Assembly (NCBI GenBank): GCA_973895155.1
Contig: OZ316895.1
Coordinates: 8,246,001 to 8,310,000 of the forward strand
Reading direction: 5' to 3'
Length of the DNA: 64,000 bases
Source of the DNA: Marsupella aquatica
Lineage: Eukaryota; Marchantiophyta
Of this stretch, positions 22,541 to 35,200 are shown piece after piece. The notes under the pieces were generated by a model. The model was given only the letters and a program-made list of their open reading frames with translations, was not told the origin of the DNA and did not search any database. The translations under genes were made by a program, and so were the position numbers. Numbering within the stretch: the stretch's first letter is position 1; every line of letters starts with the position of its first letter.

Positions 22541-23121
22541 CTGAGTGGATTCATATCAACCATGATTGAATCATGATCGGACATTACCAATTAAATTATA
22601 GAAACTCTCCATATGAAGGGGTATTTAGGGTTTTTTATATCCTCCCATTCCTTAAACCTCACTTCAGTTGTACATGTGAACCATGCCCCTCGTGAAAAGC
22701 CACTGAGAAGTCGTCACTGTTTGAGCGTGGATAAGAAAAACAGAATGGAAGGATATCAAAAAAATGCGGAATGATGTTTATAAAGTGAAGACATTCATGT
22801 CAATGTCTTCGCATGAGAATAACCCTAATGTCGATGTATAAGCGGCACAAACGTTCAACGCCTACAGTTCAGTTTGGCCTGGGAACGGTTGCGGCTTCAC
22901 AATGCTCGGTCACTGTGATTCTGAGCATGGTTCGTGGTTGAAATGGCTACAGTGACAAGTGACCCAATTTGGTCTTTATAAGGCAGAAACTCACTCTATA
23001 ATAACTTATAGAAGAACAAAGGGTACGGATCATAAAGAGAGGGTCGATTGAGGCAAAAATGTTTCCAAGGGGTTGATCAAGCAATATATCTCCAGGAGGG
23101 GATCTATTAAGTATATCCGTC
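22541..23121 (-). repeat. Right inverted arm of the foldback element
   Basis: Reverse complement of the left arm, slightly shorter because of small deletions. Confidence 0.85.
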
Positions 23122-23132
23122 CCCCTTGCTGG

Positions 23133-24095
23133 GTCCAACCAACAAAAACAAACCCAAAACATAAGCAGCATTTTGCCTTGCTTGCTTGCTTGCTCGTGAT
23201 GGGCCACAACCAGCGAATTTTCGTAGGCACCTTCAATTAGATATAGTTTTATAGAAAACCCTGTTAGCAGGTACCTTCATAGGAAACACATACATGTCGG
23301 AAAAACCTTATTACCAAGCTGCACAGTCTTTTACACAACTACTTTCCATAAATATGCATCACCAACGTAATGGGAGCACCAATTGCATGCAACTGACTTC
23401 CACCAGTTTAGTTGTTAGCCGTGCCAAAACAACGATGGCGTGGTACCTTACCCACCACCAGGGACAGACCAGCAGTATCTTGAAAATTCCATGTTCCAAC
23501 CAACCACCAAACAAATAAATTAATTATTATAATGGGCCCTCCAACCCAGAAAAAAAAAAGACCCCACTGGCCCACTCAAATCATTGAGCCAAGGATGCTG
23601 TCGTGTAGACTGGGTTCCTTGCCCATCAAGGCGGGTAGACTGCACACCCACACTCCCACTGGTTGGGTAGGGATGGCCCAGATGTTGGCCCCCCCCCCCC
23701 CTTTGCCAATGCACTCTGCAAGTGACACCTAGAAGAGAGGCTGGTTAGTGAACGAGAAACTCATGTCAGTCTTCCTCATGTGCTTTTGCAGTTGTAAATC
23801 AAACTTACTGGTGTGTAAGGATTTTTGGAGGTCCCTGTTGCATCCATACTCTCATGCCCAGAAAGTCCAACTTGTTAACTCTTTACTACATTATATTTAC
23901 TTACCATAAGGATGGCCTAGGCTGGGAATTCAGACTGAAACCTGTTCCCAAATTGCTCAAAAAAAGTTTCCAATTGTCTCTGGTCAGCGTTTGTTCATTT
24001 TCTGGTCACAAGAATACAGCCTACTGGTAGTAATAACCCTATGCCCAGACCATCCATATCCTATATGTCGTGCCTTTTTTATTTTATTTTCTTTG
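23133..24095. other. Gene-free interval with a poly-C tract
   Basis: Holds a 13-base C run at 23689-23701 and an A10 run near 23551. No gene seen. Confidence 0.5.
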
Positions 24096-24100
24096 TAATT

Positions 24101-24290
24101 TTAGGGGAGGTCCCAAGCCATAACCCTCTCGCATAGCATAGGCCGGGGGGTTCAAGGTCTCATAATCCCAACCCAACCTTATCTAGTCTCAAAAATTGAG
24201 AATGAGTGTCAAGGGTTATGCTGGCTAACTCATGACCTGGAGTGGGTTACAGGCAGTAACGCTCTCCAGTATTGGCCAAGGGTTAGCCTC
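24101..24290. repeat. Dispersed repeat, copy A (partner at 35355-35560)
   Basis: Both copies contain GGGGAGGT(C/T)CCAAGC, TAACCC(T/C)CTCGC, TCTCATAATCCC, a CCTT..C.AGTCTCAA stretch, GTGT(C/T)A(A/G)GGGT(T/C)ATGCT and ACTCATGACCTG or ACACATGACCTG in the same order. Confidence 0.8.
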
Positions 24291-24299
24291 GTGGGGCAA

Positions 24300-25858
24300 T
24301 AATACTGGCACAGTGGTACAGAAATATTTTGATTGTCTCACGTAGTCACGTCCTTCCTCGGGTGAGTTCCGCCGCCATTTTCTCATGCGGTATTATCATT
24401 GGTACAGAACTTATGTGAGGAGTGCTTGACCGTTTGACTAAAGTCTCGTTCCTTTTAGATGTGCTACAGTACTTGAATTACCGTACGTAATGCCGTAAAG
24501 TACGGAAACCGGCTGGTTTGCGATCCGTCCTTTGCTTAATTTCAGTCAACGATCTTGTCTCCTCCTTCGGCACGCACCTCCTGCCCGCGGGCTGGGAATC
24601 TTCTTTTTCACGGGCCTTTCGTCGCTTCACTGGGAGGGCACCCACTGCCTGCCCGCGGGCAGGAGTCAACTACTGTTTTCATCGCTCATACTTTTCTTTC
24701 CTATATTATTAGTCGATAGTTTGTTAGTCTGGGGAAGACTCGCGTCCGGTCAGCCGGCAGACGACAAAAAGTTCGTGTCAACGACGCCTGGAGTACATCT
24801 GGACAATGTGGGCAGCTCGAGTACTTCTTCTTGTGCCGAATGCCCGAATGGAACAAAACCTGCTGCACAAGCGAACGGAACCTATCCGGAGCATCGGAGG
24901 TCAGCAGAGCTCTCCTCGTGGCACGGCCTGGCAGCAGGCTGCATGCTACCCGTGCGTGCTGCCCAGGCACCTTTTTTGTAAATTTTCTGCCAGACTAATT
25001 ATGGAAATTCGAAGCTTCCAATAGAATTTCATTTATATAAAAATGTTCGAGTACAAATGGCATCTTGTATCGTTGCTTGCTTCCCTTTGTAAAGAATCCT
25101 TTTGAACTGCTAAGTAATATTTTATCGGATGCATTTATTAAATTAGTAATGTACTTTATTATATAACACTGCCGAAAGGATAAAATCTCAATAGGAGAAA
25201 CGATCCCAGAGGCACAAAACACAATAAAGGGAGAAAACAAGGGACAAATTCAAAGAGTCAAAAAACACACGAGCCTAAAAAACCCTCTAGTAGGCAACAA
25301 AGCAACAGACCTAAAACCCTATCGAGAATGAAGTGGATGGCCTAATAGAGCTGCCTTACTGGGTTTACTCTGTTCTTTGAATTGAAATTGAGTTTCTTAT
25401 ATCCCTTTCTAATAAATTCTGTCATTTAATCCCCCTTTAAAACAGCTTCCTATCCACGTATTTTTCTTTTAGAATTCTCCCAATCTGTATACATTTTCCT
25501 TTCTTTATTATGAGTCCCACCACCCATTTAACTATAAGTCCCAGCACCCAATCATGTTCCACATCCCGTAAATGCACCCAACTGACTTAACTACTATCGT
25601 GTAAGAAATGTTTGATTATATCACTTCAAACTGTCATATAGGCATCTAAATGTAAATAATCTTCACACTATAATATGCAATCTTTAATCTTGTGTGTGGT
25701 CTGTTTACAAGAAATGGGATGAGAATGAATCACGGGATGTTTCTGGTGACCATTGGATTTTTCAAAACTTTATTGCGAGGCCTGCTCTGCCCCCCCTGGC
25801 AGAACTGGATGACCATGCCTAGGGAATGTGACACTGCTGCAGGACCGTTACACGCCTT
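24300..25858. other. Gene-free interval, GC-rich in the middle
   Basis: 24560-24970 is GC-rich and has open frames up to 149 codons on both strands, but none with a domain. It contains two copies of a CCTGCCCGCGGGC(A/T)GG word. The rest is AT-rich. Confidence 0.45.
24580..24663. repeat. Repeated SacII-like palindrome
   Basis: CCTGCCCGCGGGCAGG at 24648-24663 is a perfect 16-bp palindrome; a one-mismatch copy is at 24580-24595. Confidence 0.85.
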
Positions 25859-25880
25859 CCTAAACCCTAAACCCTAAACC
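25859..25880. repeat. Interstitial plant-type telomere repeat
   Basis: Three uninterrupted CCCTAAA units (22 bp), the complement of Arabidopsis-type TTTAGGG. It lies 36 bp before a tandem repeat array. Confidence 0.95.
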
Positions 25881-25915
25881 TCTGCCTCCCTCATGCCTGA
25901 AGAAGAAGGGCAGAC

Positions 25916-26408
25916 GAGCAAATGAGAGAGGAAACAAGGAGAAAAGCCCCCCCCCCCCCCCCCCCTCACTTTTGTAGGAAACCAATGGAGGATATTTCTC
26001 CAAAAGGGGATTTCCTCCCTCAATAACATTTCCATGCTTCAATGAATAACTTTTCAAAGACTCAACTTGCACTTGTCAAAAAAAGAAAAGAAAAAAGGCA
26101 TAAAAGAGCAAATGAGAGGGGAAAAGAGGAGAAAAGGGCCCCCCATCAGCTTTGGAGGAAATTTCCTCCAGTAGGGGGTTTCCTCCCTCAATAACACTTC
26201 CATGCTTCAATGAATTACTTTTCAAAGACTCACCTTGCACTTGTCAAAAAAAGAAAAGAAAAAAGGCATAAGAGCAAATGAGGGGGGAAAAGAGGAGGAA
26301 AGCCCCCCCTCACCTTTGGAGGAAATTTCCTCCAATAGGGGGTTTCCTCCCTCAATAACACTTGCATGCTTCAATGAATTACTTTTCTCAAACACGCACC
26401 TTGCATTG
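25916..26408. repeat. Three-copy tandem repeat, 166-190 bp period
   Basis: Units begin with GAGCAAATGAG at 25916, 26106 and 26272. Each has a GA-rich part, a C run (19 bases at 25947-25965 in the first, 6-7 in the others), then TTTCCTCC, CCTCAATAACA(C/T)TT, CATGCTTCAATGAAT and TCAAAAAAAGAAAAGAAAAA. Copy 3 lacks the last part. Confidence 0.93.
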
Positions 26409-28740
26409 ACGACACATAAGATGTTTAACTAACTTAATTGCCTCCACAGTAATTGTGTGTCTCACTTGCAATTTTCTTGACTCCCCTCAACATTTTCTGT
26501 AGAACACACCAACACTGGGCTACTTATGCATAATACTTGGATCTAATATTTCATACATTATTTGGTGCAAAGTTTAGTTGATTGTCACATGATGATAGAA
26601 ATGATAACACATATTAAATTCCATCATGATAGCAGAAGGACAAATGGTGCACATGTGATTGGTATTTAAGTGCCCCTCGCTTCACTCACCTAATATTTGT
26701 ACCTTTCGTCAAGTCACAATTACACAATAATATATTTATTTAGGAAAAATTAAAAATGAAGTTTCTAAGATACAAAGTCATTAACGGATCTTTAGAAGAC
26801 AAACAAATGAAACATGTGGGCTCAGCATCCCTCATTATTGCAATTCTCATGGATCTATTTGAAAAGCTTCTCTCTCACTCTTGACCTTTGTGCGGGTGTC
26901 AAAGGTTATCCTTAGGTCATAGAAATTTTGAGATCAAGCATTGTGACCCATCTTAACATGAGCTTCTACTTTCAGGGATAAAGTACCAACAAATTAAACA
27001 ACTAGTGTCCTTTCCATGTTCTGTTCAAGCATGAGTTTCTTAAACTAGTTGGTTCTCCTGAAATCATGGAACAAAAGAAGCTTCCTACAGGGAAACATGG
27101 AGATAGAAAGTAAGAAATGAAGACGTCTGGGACACTTCTTATACATGGACATGGGTAGAAATGACAATCATGCAGACCCAATTCTGACGTACCCTGCCAT
27201 TTTGGATGGTAAGGACAAATGTTACTAGCAAAATTGGACCACATATCTTCTGTAGGTCCACCAAATGCACTGTCGTTGAATCAGCAATTGCTTTTCATTT
27301 CCCTGTTTTGTAGGTTGGCATTTTTTTGAAACCACCAATTCACAATATGAAAAGGAATGGAAAACCATTGGATTCCTCGTAGCTGAAAGGCAATATTAGG
27401 ACTCATATTACATATCCCCCTCCCCACTACGTCTCACAAAACAACATAAAAACGGGGCTAACAATTTCCAAAAAGGACTGGGCATACCTATTGAATCCTC
27501 AACTTTCATCTTTGTTTCCTTCACTGCAAAAACCATCATCCTGGCATAACCTGCCTAACCCCCCTCCCCCCGGATGCAACCATTGTTACCTCCTTTGCTC
27601 ACATTGATTACAAATTCCATTTCATCCAGTACCCCTAAATGCCTCTCCCTTTACTTGTATTTATTTTTGGGAGCGGGTAGGTGCAAAACCTAGACACTTT
27701 GGATGTGCTCAGATCCTAGGTGCTGGCTAGAGTTTTCCCTCCACACTTAGGACACCCACCACGCCTGTTAGCCACTAAACAAACTAAATAGCATTAGTGG
27801 GATGGGGCAATAAACAATTTGTAACTTATGGCTTTCAATGGATCTGACCAGGGATTTGACCCTCCCTAATTAGATTTGAGTGTTTATGACCTTTTGATGC
27901 ATGAAGGTCATGTGTAGCAAGACCAGTTACACTAATGTTTAGACAGCTTACAGAGACCCCAATCCTTTGTCCCTCCTGATGCACATTCACACTCCATTCC
28001 CAAGAATCCACTGACAAAGTGTGTATTGAGTTTTATTGGGTTCGTGACACCCAGAATATTATGACATGAAAGGTACTCAATTGCAATTCTTGTTGCTGAC
28101 TCAATCTCCCCAAGCACACTCTTGTCCTTCGACTCAGAAATATGGTTGTGCAACTAGACAGTTGATGTAAGAGGCCACTTATATATATGTTTCTCACATG
28201 ATCTTCAGTACATTTTTAATCATGCTCACTCATGGCAACTACAAAGTAATTACTGTTGTCCAGGAATTAGTGTTAATGCTAACGAACACTAATTTTGGTG
28301 AACCTGGTCTTGAATACAAAGTAAAACTTATTCTTTAAGTTTTCAGAATAGTTGTTTTCCACTTTTGATTAAAACATTTGTAAAGAACGGGTGATCTTGA
28401 ATTCTAAGTAACCTTCATTTTTATGAAATTTTCAAAATAGGGTCTTCTCCACTATTTTTCCACTCTTGAGTCCAAAGTAACACTAAATCATGAGTAGAGC
28501 CTGAAATTCTGCTCTCAAATTAGAGAGTTTAAAAACAGTGAACAATATAGTACATTGTTGGCTCTGGTCAAAAATGAGTATCTAATACCAACACAATAAA
28601 TAATTAACTCCAGAGCGAGTTTTCACATGTAACTTAATGTACTTCACAAGGTTTCTGGGAGAGGACATGGTGATCAAATCTTTTCCCAAGTTATAAGGTT
28701 TGGGGATCTTTGACTTTTTGGAATTCAAGCTCTCGAAGTA
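26409..28740. other. Gene-free interval
   Basis: No gene with a domain. A weak, diverged duplication (CTTGAAT(A/T)C(A/T)AAGTAA... and TTTTCA(G/A)AATAG) occupies about 28305-28450. Confidence 0.45.
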
Positions 28741-28802
28741 GGTCTCAAAGAAATGATCTAGACACAAACAGGGTCTCGAAGACATGATATAGACACAAAC
28801 AG
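28741..28802. repeat. Tandem duplication, 31-bp period, two copies
   Basis: Copies at 28741-28771 and 28772-28802 differ at three positions; both end TAGACACAAACAG. Confidence 0.9.
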
Positions 28803-29213
28803 CTTCTACCAGGTCCCAGTTGCCATATACTCACAAACTTAATTATGGCATGAAAAAGTGTGGAGCAACCTCCCAAATTAGATGACTATCTGCCAGAAAA
28901 AAATGAAGGTTTTGGAAGATTGCTACTAGAAGTTGCAGAGCTTTCCTATAACAAGAAAACTCCACCCACCACACTCAACTTGAAAACAGTAATAATCGAA
29001 GCATTCATGATAAGGAAAGCTCTTTCAACGGAGAGTCGAGAAATGTCATCCAATGAAAGGCTCTCGTGACCTCAATTCCTGCCAGCACAATCCAGTTGTC
29101 TAACTAAAGGGTTGGAAGTCAATTTCTGTGTTGCAGCTAAAAGTTGAGATCCGCTGCTTGTAAAGTAAAGAAGTGTGATGGAGGTTCAATGGGTCTTGAA
29201 CCAGTGAGTAGAT

Positions 29214-32200
29214 TCAAAGCCCAATTGCATCAAGAAGCTTGAGGTGCTCCCAAATTGGGGCCATGGTGTTTGCAGTAACTAGAGCACTCGCAGCAACTGC
29301 AGGAATGCCTATACCCGGGAAAGTAGAATCTCCACAGCAGAACAAGCCCTTGATGGAAGTGTTATGAGCAGGAAAAGTACCCTCGCCAGCTCTTATTGCT
29401 GGCCCGTAAGTGCCCTGGGCTCGTCGGAGGAACCGCTCATGTGTAAGTGGTGTGCCCACAAGTTTCACTTCACACTTATCTCTTGAAAAGCCAGGTCCCA
29501 ATACCTTCTCCACAGCTTTCCATAGCACCTGCATTCGTCCAGCAGTCCTCTGTTAAACTTCTTATTGTTCACATAAGACAGATACTGAAGAGACCCCGGC
29601 ACAAATATAGATGATGCAACAAATGTGAGATCTCTGTTCCTGCTACAGTAGTTCCACAAGTCCACTTTCTACATCAGGAGGGAACCATCACTTGGAATGT
29701 ACAGTGTTCCTCAAACAGGACATAGAGACCGCGAAGGCACTAAGTCAGTTCAACAACGCGGTTGTGACCTTGTAAAATACAATTCACGGTGGAGGCAGAT
29801 CTTCACATGGATTTATTTTAGTCTAGTTTAGATTTATTTTACGCATGGAAACCTTTTCTGATTGAGCAGTATTCCAATCGGGACTGGGTACTTGCACGAT
29901 ATACCAGCGTTCTTATGCAGGAAGGATTACCTCTGATCGCTCTTCCTTGAGCTGTTTGTAAGCTTCACTGCGACGGTCAAGGCCGTTCCATAGGTGGTAG
30001 GGCTCTGTCCCCGGAGTATAAGCATGCAATACATGCTTTCCTTCAGGAGCCAATTTCGGGTCCAGCACACTTGGTATAGAAAGTAAAACTACATTTTGTG
30101 GAGCATCCACTCCAACATCCCAGTCATTCACAACGATGTGATGAATTTCCAGATCTGCAGGTAGATCCTGTGAAATTCTAATCATGTCAGATTGTAACTT
30201 ACACATACAATAGTAAAACAGCTATTAACATGCCTTTGCCGTCATGGTCAGGAGTCCTATACGTCTCAGTTAGAAGCTAATGAACAACTACGTGAATTTG
30301 TGGACTCTCCTTTCGACAATCAGCGTAATTGCCTGCTTACGATTTAAGAAACAAAGTGTAGATCGCTTACTTTGGCATCTATGCCAAGATGCAAATGCAT
30401 GAAAGATGCACATTGGGGTGTAGTAGAAGCTCTACTCTGCAATTCGTCAGGTAGAGCATCCTTGGACAACAGTTTCGCAGTGTTCCACATATCAGCATTG
30501 GTCACCACAGCTTTGCGAGCCTTCACGTACTGCACAGGTTAGCAACCAAACATTGCGGAATCAGACGTATCCTATTACCCCGGGAGAAGGAGAGAGAATA
30601 TCAAGGCAAAATGCTTGATATCAGCAACTTTTCTCTGCGAGATACAATGCTGATAATTATGCCGGATTTCCCTCTACGGTATTTCCGAAACGTGCTAGCA
30701 TGTGCAGAACGTGAGAAACTAATGATATTCATTGATTGGGTGGGCCCAAGCTACATATATCAAGGCCGGGAGAACGGAATAATATTCCTGGAGCCAAGTG
30801 TCCTTTGTCCAGTTTAGTCCAAGAGGATGGTACTCGTTCAGAAAGCGATTAAGTTAGGAACTTCCTCATGCAGGACATTTAGGGACTTATAAATGACTAT
30901 GTAAGACACTGAGCATGTCAATATAGAAACTAACCTGACCATTTCGCAGCCGCACACCTACAGCACGCCCTGATTCCACAACAATTTCGTCTACGTGAGA
31001 CCCAGTAACAAGTCGCCCTCCGAACTTTTCCAATCCCCGTACAAGAGCGTCAACTAGAGCTCCTACTCCACCAATTGGGTACTCAAGCGTACAATCAGGC
31101 TTATACCACTCTCCAAACATGTACACCTGACAGCAACCTCCCAGACCCCTTCAGCTTCTATAAATCGACTGATGCTTTTATACTATACAAAAGCAAAGAG
31201 TTCAATCCCAACGAGTCCAAAATTTAACAAGAAGTCGAAGTCAAATTTACAAAATTCAGTGTACACAGGTCAAGAGAATCAATGACATGTTTCAGATATA
31301 CAAGAACAGAGCCAGGTGAAAGAGAAGCATACCACTTCAGCTGCAAGAGTGCCATCAGCCCTAATGCCCGACAGACAGAAGGATAACAAGTCGATCCAAT
31401 TCCGCACAAAGCGATCGGTTACGCCCGCTGAATCCAAAAGCTCTGAAAATGGGCGAAGTAATTTTGTGGCACTACCAGACGAGCCGACCTCTATGAATGA
31501 TCTCAAAAGGCCAGGTGCAAACCGAGCAAACGCAGTTATGACTACGCCCCAGTCACCTCTCAAGGCGGCAGGTGGTAAGGCCATTGTTGAGCCATACAGA
31601 GGCTTCAGGACCTCCTGCATTATCCAGATAGACAGACAGCAACAGTTGTTAGAATTCCTTTAGGCCTTCAGAATCACCACCTACGATGCGCATGCAAAAA
31701 CTGTTAAAACGTCTCACACCCAGCCAAAATTGGTCAAGGGTGAATGCGTTTCCTTTTCCTGAATTCAATACCATGCTCATCACTCCTGAAGCAAAGCCCA
31801 ACGACAAAACCTATATCGTCACACAGGCACGGTTTGAATGTACATTCAGCATTAATAACTTAGTTCAATTGAGGTAGACCGTATGACGCCAAGACGAGCA
31901 ACCAAATCCTTATGCAAGTCGCCCTGTGAATTGCAGAATGGTAACGACTAAGAGATATCCACAACGGAGAAAACCAAAGCATTTGCACGAAGCAGGGCCA
32001 AGATGATGTGCATCAATCAGACTAATGCAAAAACGGTCATAATTATGTACCTGAAGACTCCGCCAGTCACTGACTGCATTAGGACCACCGTAAGTCTCCA
32101 GGTCCTGCGTCGACATTAACAACCATTAATAGAAGGCTAATTGAAGTGACATTAGCCCCACTCTCCATCAGGGAAAGGCAACCGTCTTACTGACTGAAAG

Positions 32201-33887
32201 CTAATCAAGAGAAAACAGTGCAGAGTCAATCCATATCTAAGCCATAGAATTCAACTACCGGGGGATTTGTGATCGTTACTTATTTGAGTTCCAATTCCCA
32301 TAAATTTACTTTCACAATCGGTTTCTATGGCTATTAATTACCCACTTTATAAATTGCAGTGGGGCCGATCGTTGAGAGAAAATCTCCTTCAGGCAAGTAG
32401 ACCATCCATGAATCATATTTAGCACACTCAACGTCTTCTCCTAGCGCATCCAGAACCTGTAAGCAAAAACACAGAGGAGTATGTATAAGAAGAGTTGTAC
32501 AGCACCCCAGGATTTGACTCAAAAAGGAACTTCTTACAGAATATAGCATTTTTACTGATGGATACTCCATACCGTGTTACGACATTTCATGCACCTGTGC
32601 CATGGGATTAGCCAATTGTCCTCGAGAAGAGAGACCCGAAAGCAGAGAGGGCCCTGAGTCAAAGTGGTAGCCTTTTATTTCAAAGGAATGGGCGGCACCT
32701 CCAGGGTGTGTATGACTTTCAAACACTACCACATCTTCACCGTAGCGTGCTAAGAGCCCTCCACAGGAGAGGCCACCCACACCACTTCCGATGACGATCA
32801 CATCGGCTTCCTTAATTCCTGCACCACTTCCACACCCAAGACGACTTAGCATCACACCATCGTGAAATAAGGGTACACATTCTTTACATCCACTTTGACC
32901 AGGAGACTGGTTTCTCCTTATGGTCACCCACGTTCGACAGACGATTGTCAGGCGAGTTGGAGACTCTTGGCAAAGGTTACTCTGTAATGAATTGCATAGA
33001 TAATGAAATTATGCCTGCCGAAAGATTGCAGGATCGAAAACGGAGAGAAGGGATCTGTTGGTCGAGATCACCCCTGCCGCAAGTCCCCGAATGAGAATAG
33101 TAAATCAAAAAAAGGCTTGCTCGTAACCGCCTTGCAATGCAAAACCAGGAAAAATGAATTGAACTCGATTGAATTAATGTTGATTGAGTACAAAAGCGTG
33201 TGGGTAAAATGGTTCACATGGGAATCAATTTGGCCATGGCACTAAAAAATCAAGGTAAGTTTCTCAGAGGTAGTACAACTACGGTGGAAAGGATTGGACT
33301 AATTACCGGAGACAACTTGCACTTGGAAATAAGCACCTAGCAGACATTTCGAAACTGGACACACAAGCCAACAAGTCTAGAGAGATATTGATTACAATCT
33401 GTCTAGAATGCCAGCGAATGTAATTCAACGTCTACGAAGAACAAACAGGCCACAGCAGCATCAGCAATAAAAATTGCATTCTTCAGAAAATGCACCTGAG
33501 AATTGAAATGTTTTTAAATCCACAGATCTCTAATCGGGGCAAGGGACAGACAGATATGAGAAGAGTGCGGGTAAGGAAATTCAATTGAAATCATGGTAGT
33601 CACCCAAAAGAGAGCAGACCTTCTGCATTTTTGGCTTCCAAGCTGGCAACGACGTTTACTGATAGCTTCTTTTTCCCCCTGCCCCTGATAGAAGTCGACG
33701 AAATGAATCGAACCGCGGGGGCCCCAAGTAACTTCCTGCCAGCTCCTCCTTTGGCCAAAAACAATTCATTTCCAGAGCTGCTAGGCCGAAGACTACGACC
33801 AAAAACCAACGAGGAGGAGGTGGACGTAGCTGCTGTCAGTGTCGCACGGCAGCAAGGAGAGTGGGGCGACGCCCATCGGCCCTGCAT
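29214..33887 (-). CDS. Carotenoid isomerase-like (CRTISO-like) FAD oxidoreductase
   Basis: Nine exons: 33620-33887, 32595-32818, 32346-32456, 32051-32104, 31333-31614, 30935-31126, 30371-30529, 29931-30167 and 29214-29528. They give 613 residues; intron 1 is phase 1, all seven others phase 0. Residues 1 to about 85 are Ser/Arg-rich and acid-poor, like a plastid transit peptide. A dinucleotide-binding motif (DVIVIGSGVGGLSCGGLLAR, GxGxxG at 100-105) follows, then ESHTHPGGAAHSFEIKG. The C-terminal flavin motif GLFCCGDSTFPGIGIPA is at 570-586. Similarity runs along the full length to the plant proteins annotated as carotenoid isomerase-like FAD/NAD(P)-binding oxidoreductases, a sister group of prolycopene isomerase. 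The exact substrate is not established by the sequence. The start Met is the first in the transit-like exon. Confidence 0.92.
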
Positions 33888-34249
33888 TGTGCTTCACCTC
33901 ACTGTCCTCGTTGGTCTTGAGGAGCCTCAGTGAAAACCGCCCGTTGAAGCCAGAGCTACTTCTCCACCTGCATGCACCTCAAATCCACCTGCTGAAGTGA
34001 AATGCGTCGAATTCTGTCATCCGAATCATGGCAGTCGGCACTTAGTTGGAGTCCTTGATATCAGAATTCATCTCGATGATCTCTGCCGACGAGCAATGCA
34101 TCTCACTCGTTCTCAGCTCGCAGACCAGCTCAGCCCAATTGGCTTCAAGAATGGAAGCAAGCTTTTCACAGAACGTGAGAGAACTCAGCAGCTGAGCGTC
34201 GGAAAATTCCTCACTGGCAGTCTATCTAGAAGTTCGGTTCTGTAGATTT
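33888..34249. other. Upstream region of the CRTISO-like gene
   Basis: Expected promoter and 5' UTR of the minus-strand gene. Short plus-strand frames here (for example 33997-34245) have no domain. Confidence 0.5.
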
Positions 34250-35200
34250 GAGGCCTTGTTTTGTTTAGGAAATCCTTTCCCAGGTTGTGCGGCATTTGTG
34301 GACGGGTGGTGCTATGATTGACACAGCAGCTTCCTGCAAAGGATTGCTGTAAAGTTCTGTTTACATGGGACCGAGAAAGAGGGTAATGCTTCCACTACTA
34401 AAGAGAGTCAGCTTGAAGTTTTCCTTACAGCTCTTTCCTTGGGAAACAATAGGGGGTGCCCCATCTCTCAGGAGGTTTGGAACTGGGTTCTCTACATTTT
34501 GAAACTTGCCTCACCCTCTCAGCCTCTGGCTGGTTTCATTCTGTCCTGACCCGGACCCACATTTTCTTGGAGGTGCAGCTTCCTGAGGAATGGGACATAC
34601 CTGTGAAACTATGGGATATCCTTAGAGCCATTGATTGCTAGAAGATTTGGAAGGATATAGGAGTTCACACTTCATTGAACACACCAGCTCGGACCCCCAT
34701 GCTGTCATCCGAAAGTCCTGGCAAAAGGCTTTCCGCCTATATGCATAAGGATTGGGCCCCTAACAGAGGTAGACTTTGGCTTGGGAAGGCTACTGCCACT
34801 GCTATTTTTGCTGACATGTCTTTGGACTACGGGTCCCCCCCCCCCCCCCCCCCCGCGGTGCCTCCATACCTCCATGAAGTGTAGGTTGTTTTCAGGGTAA
34901 AAGTTTGTTTTGTGGATAGATTGATAGGGTAATTCTTGTCAAGGACCCACTGGATGGCCCCCCGCAGGGGCTTCTTCACTGGCCGGTCTTACCGTCAACC
35001 GTCTTGTTTAGCTGCCTCCCTTTGGGGGCGTTTCTTCTGCCGTGGTGCCAGCTCCCTCGGCTTTTAGCATGTCGACCGCAGTCCCCCTGGGTGTTGTCCC
35101 CCTTTCGTGGGCCACCCTGTTGTACTCTGTCTCTTTGTATTCAATTGGATGTTTCAAGGCAAAAAATAAATTGGGGGTGTCAAACCTGCTTTGATCTGCC
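34250..35200 (+). pseudogene. LINE relic: post-zf-RVT region and 3' UTR
   Basis: 34420-34640 translates to a decayed stretch with TRTHIFLEVQLPEEWDIPVK and then LWDILRAIDC, a stop and KIWKD, resembling the region after the zinc finger in plant LINEs (W.I...RA..W.IWK.R). A 20-base C run is at 34835-34854. 34985-35180 is T/C-rich with TTTGTATTCAATTGGATGTT and an A-rich end near 35160, like a LINE 3' end. Stops and frameshifts show it is dead. Confidence 0.5.

Larger units (their letters stand above)
21721..23121. mobile_element. Foldback DNA transposon, Mutator-like non-autonomous (1.4 kb)
   Basis: The left arm (21721-22335) and right arm (22541-23121) are imperfect inverted copies over about 600 bp, around a central loop of about 205 bp (22336-22540). 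Examples are TATAAGTTATTATAGAGTGAG in the left arm against its complement near 23000, and CATATGGAGAGTTTC at 22259 against GAAACTCTCCATATG at 22601. The perfect 11-bp CCCCTTGCTGG lies immediately outside both ends (21710-21720 and 23122-23132), in direct orientation. Long terminal inverted repeats plus a 9-11-bp duplication are the hallmark of Mutator-like elements. No transposase is encoded. Confidence 0.82.

Noticed and set aside
24532-24981. 149-codon open frame in a GC-rich patch
   Set aside because: GC-rich sequence lowers stop frequency on both strands; no domain, and the opposite strand is equally open.
31316-31663. 115-codon plus-strand frame in the CRTISO-like gene
   Set aside because: Antisense shadow of exon 5.
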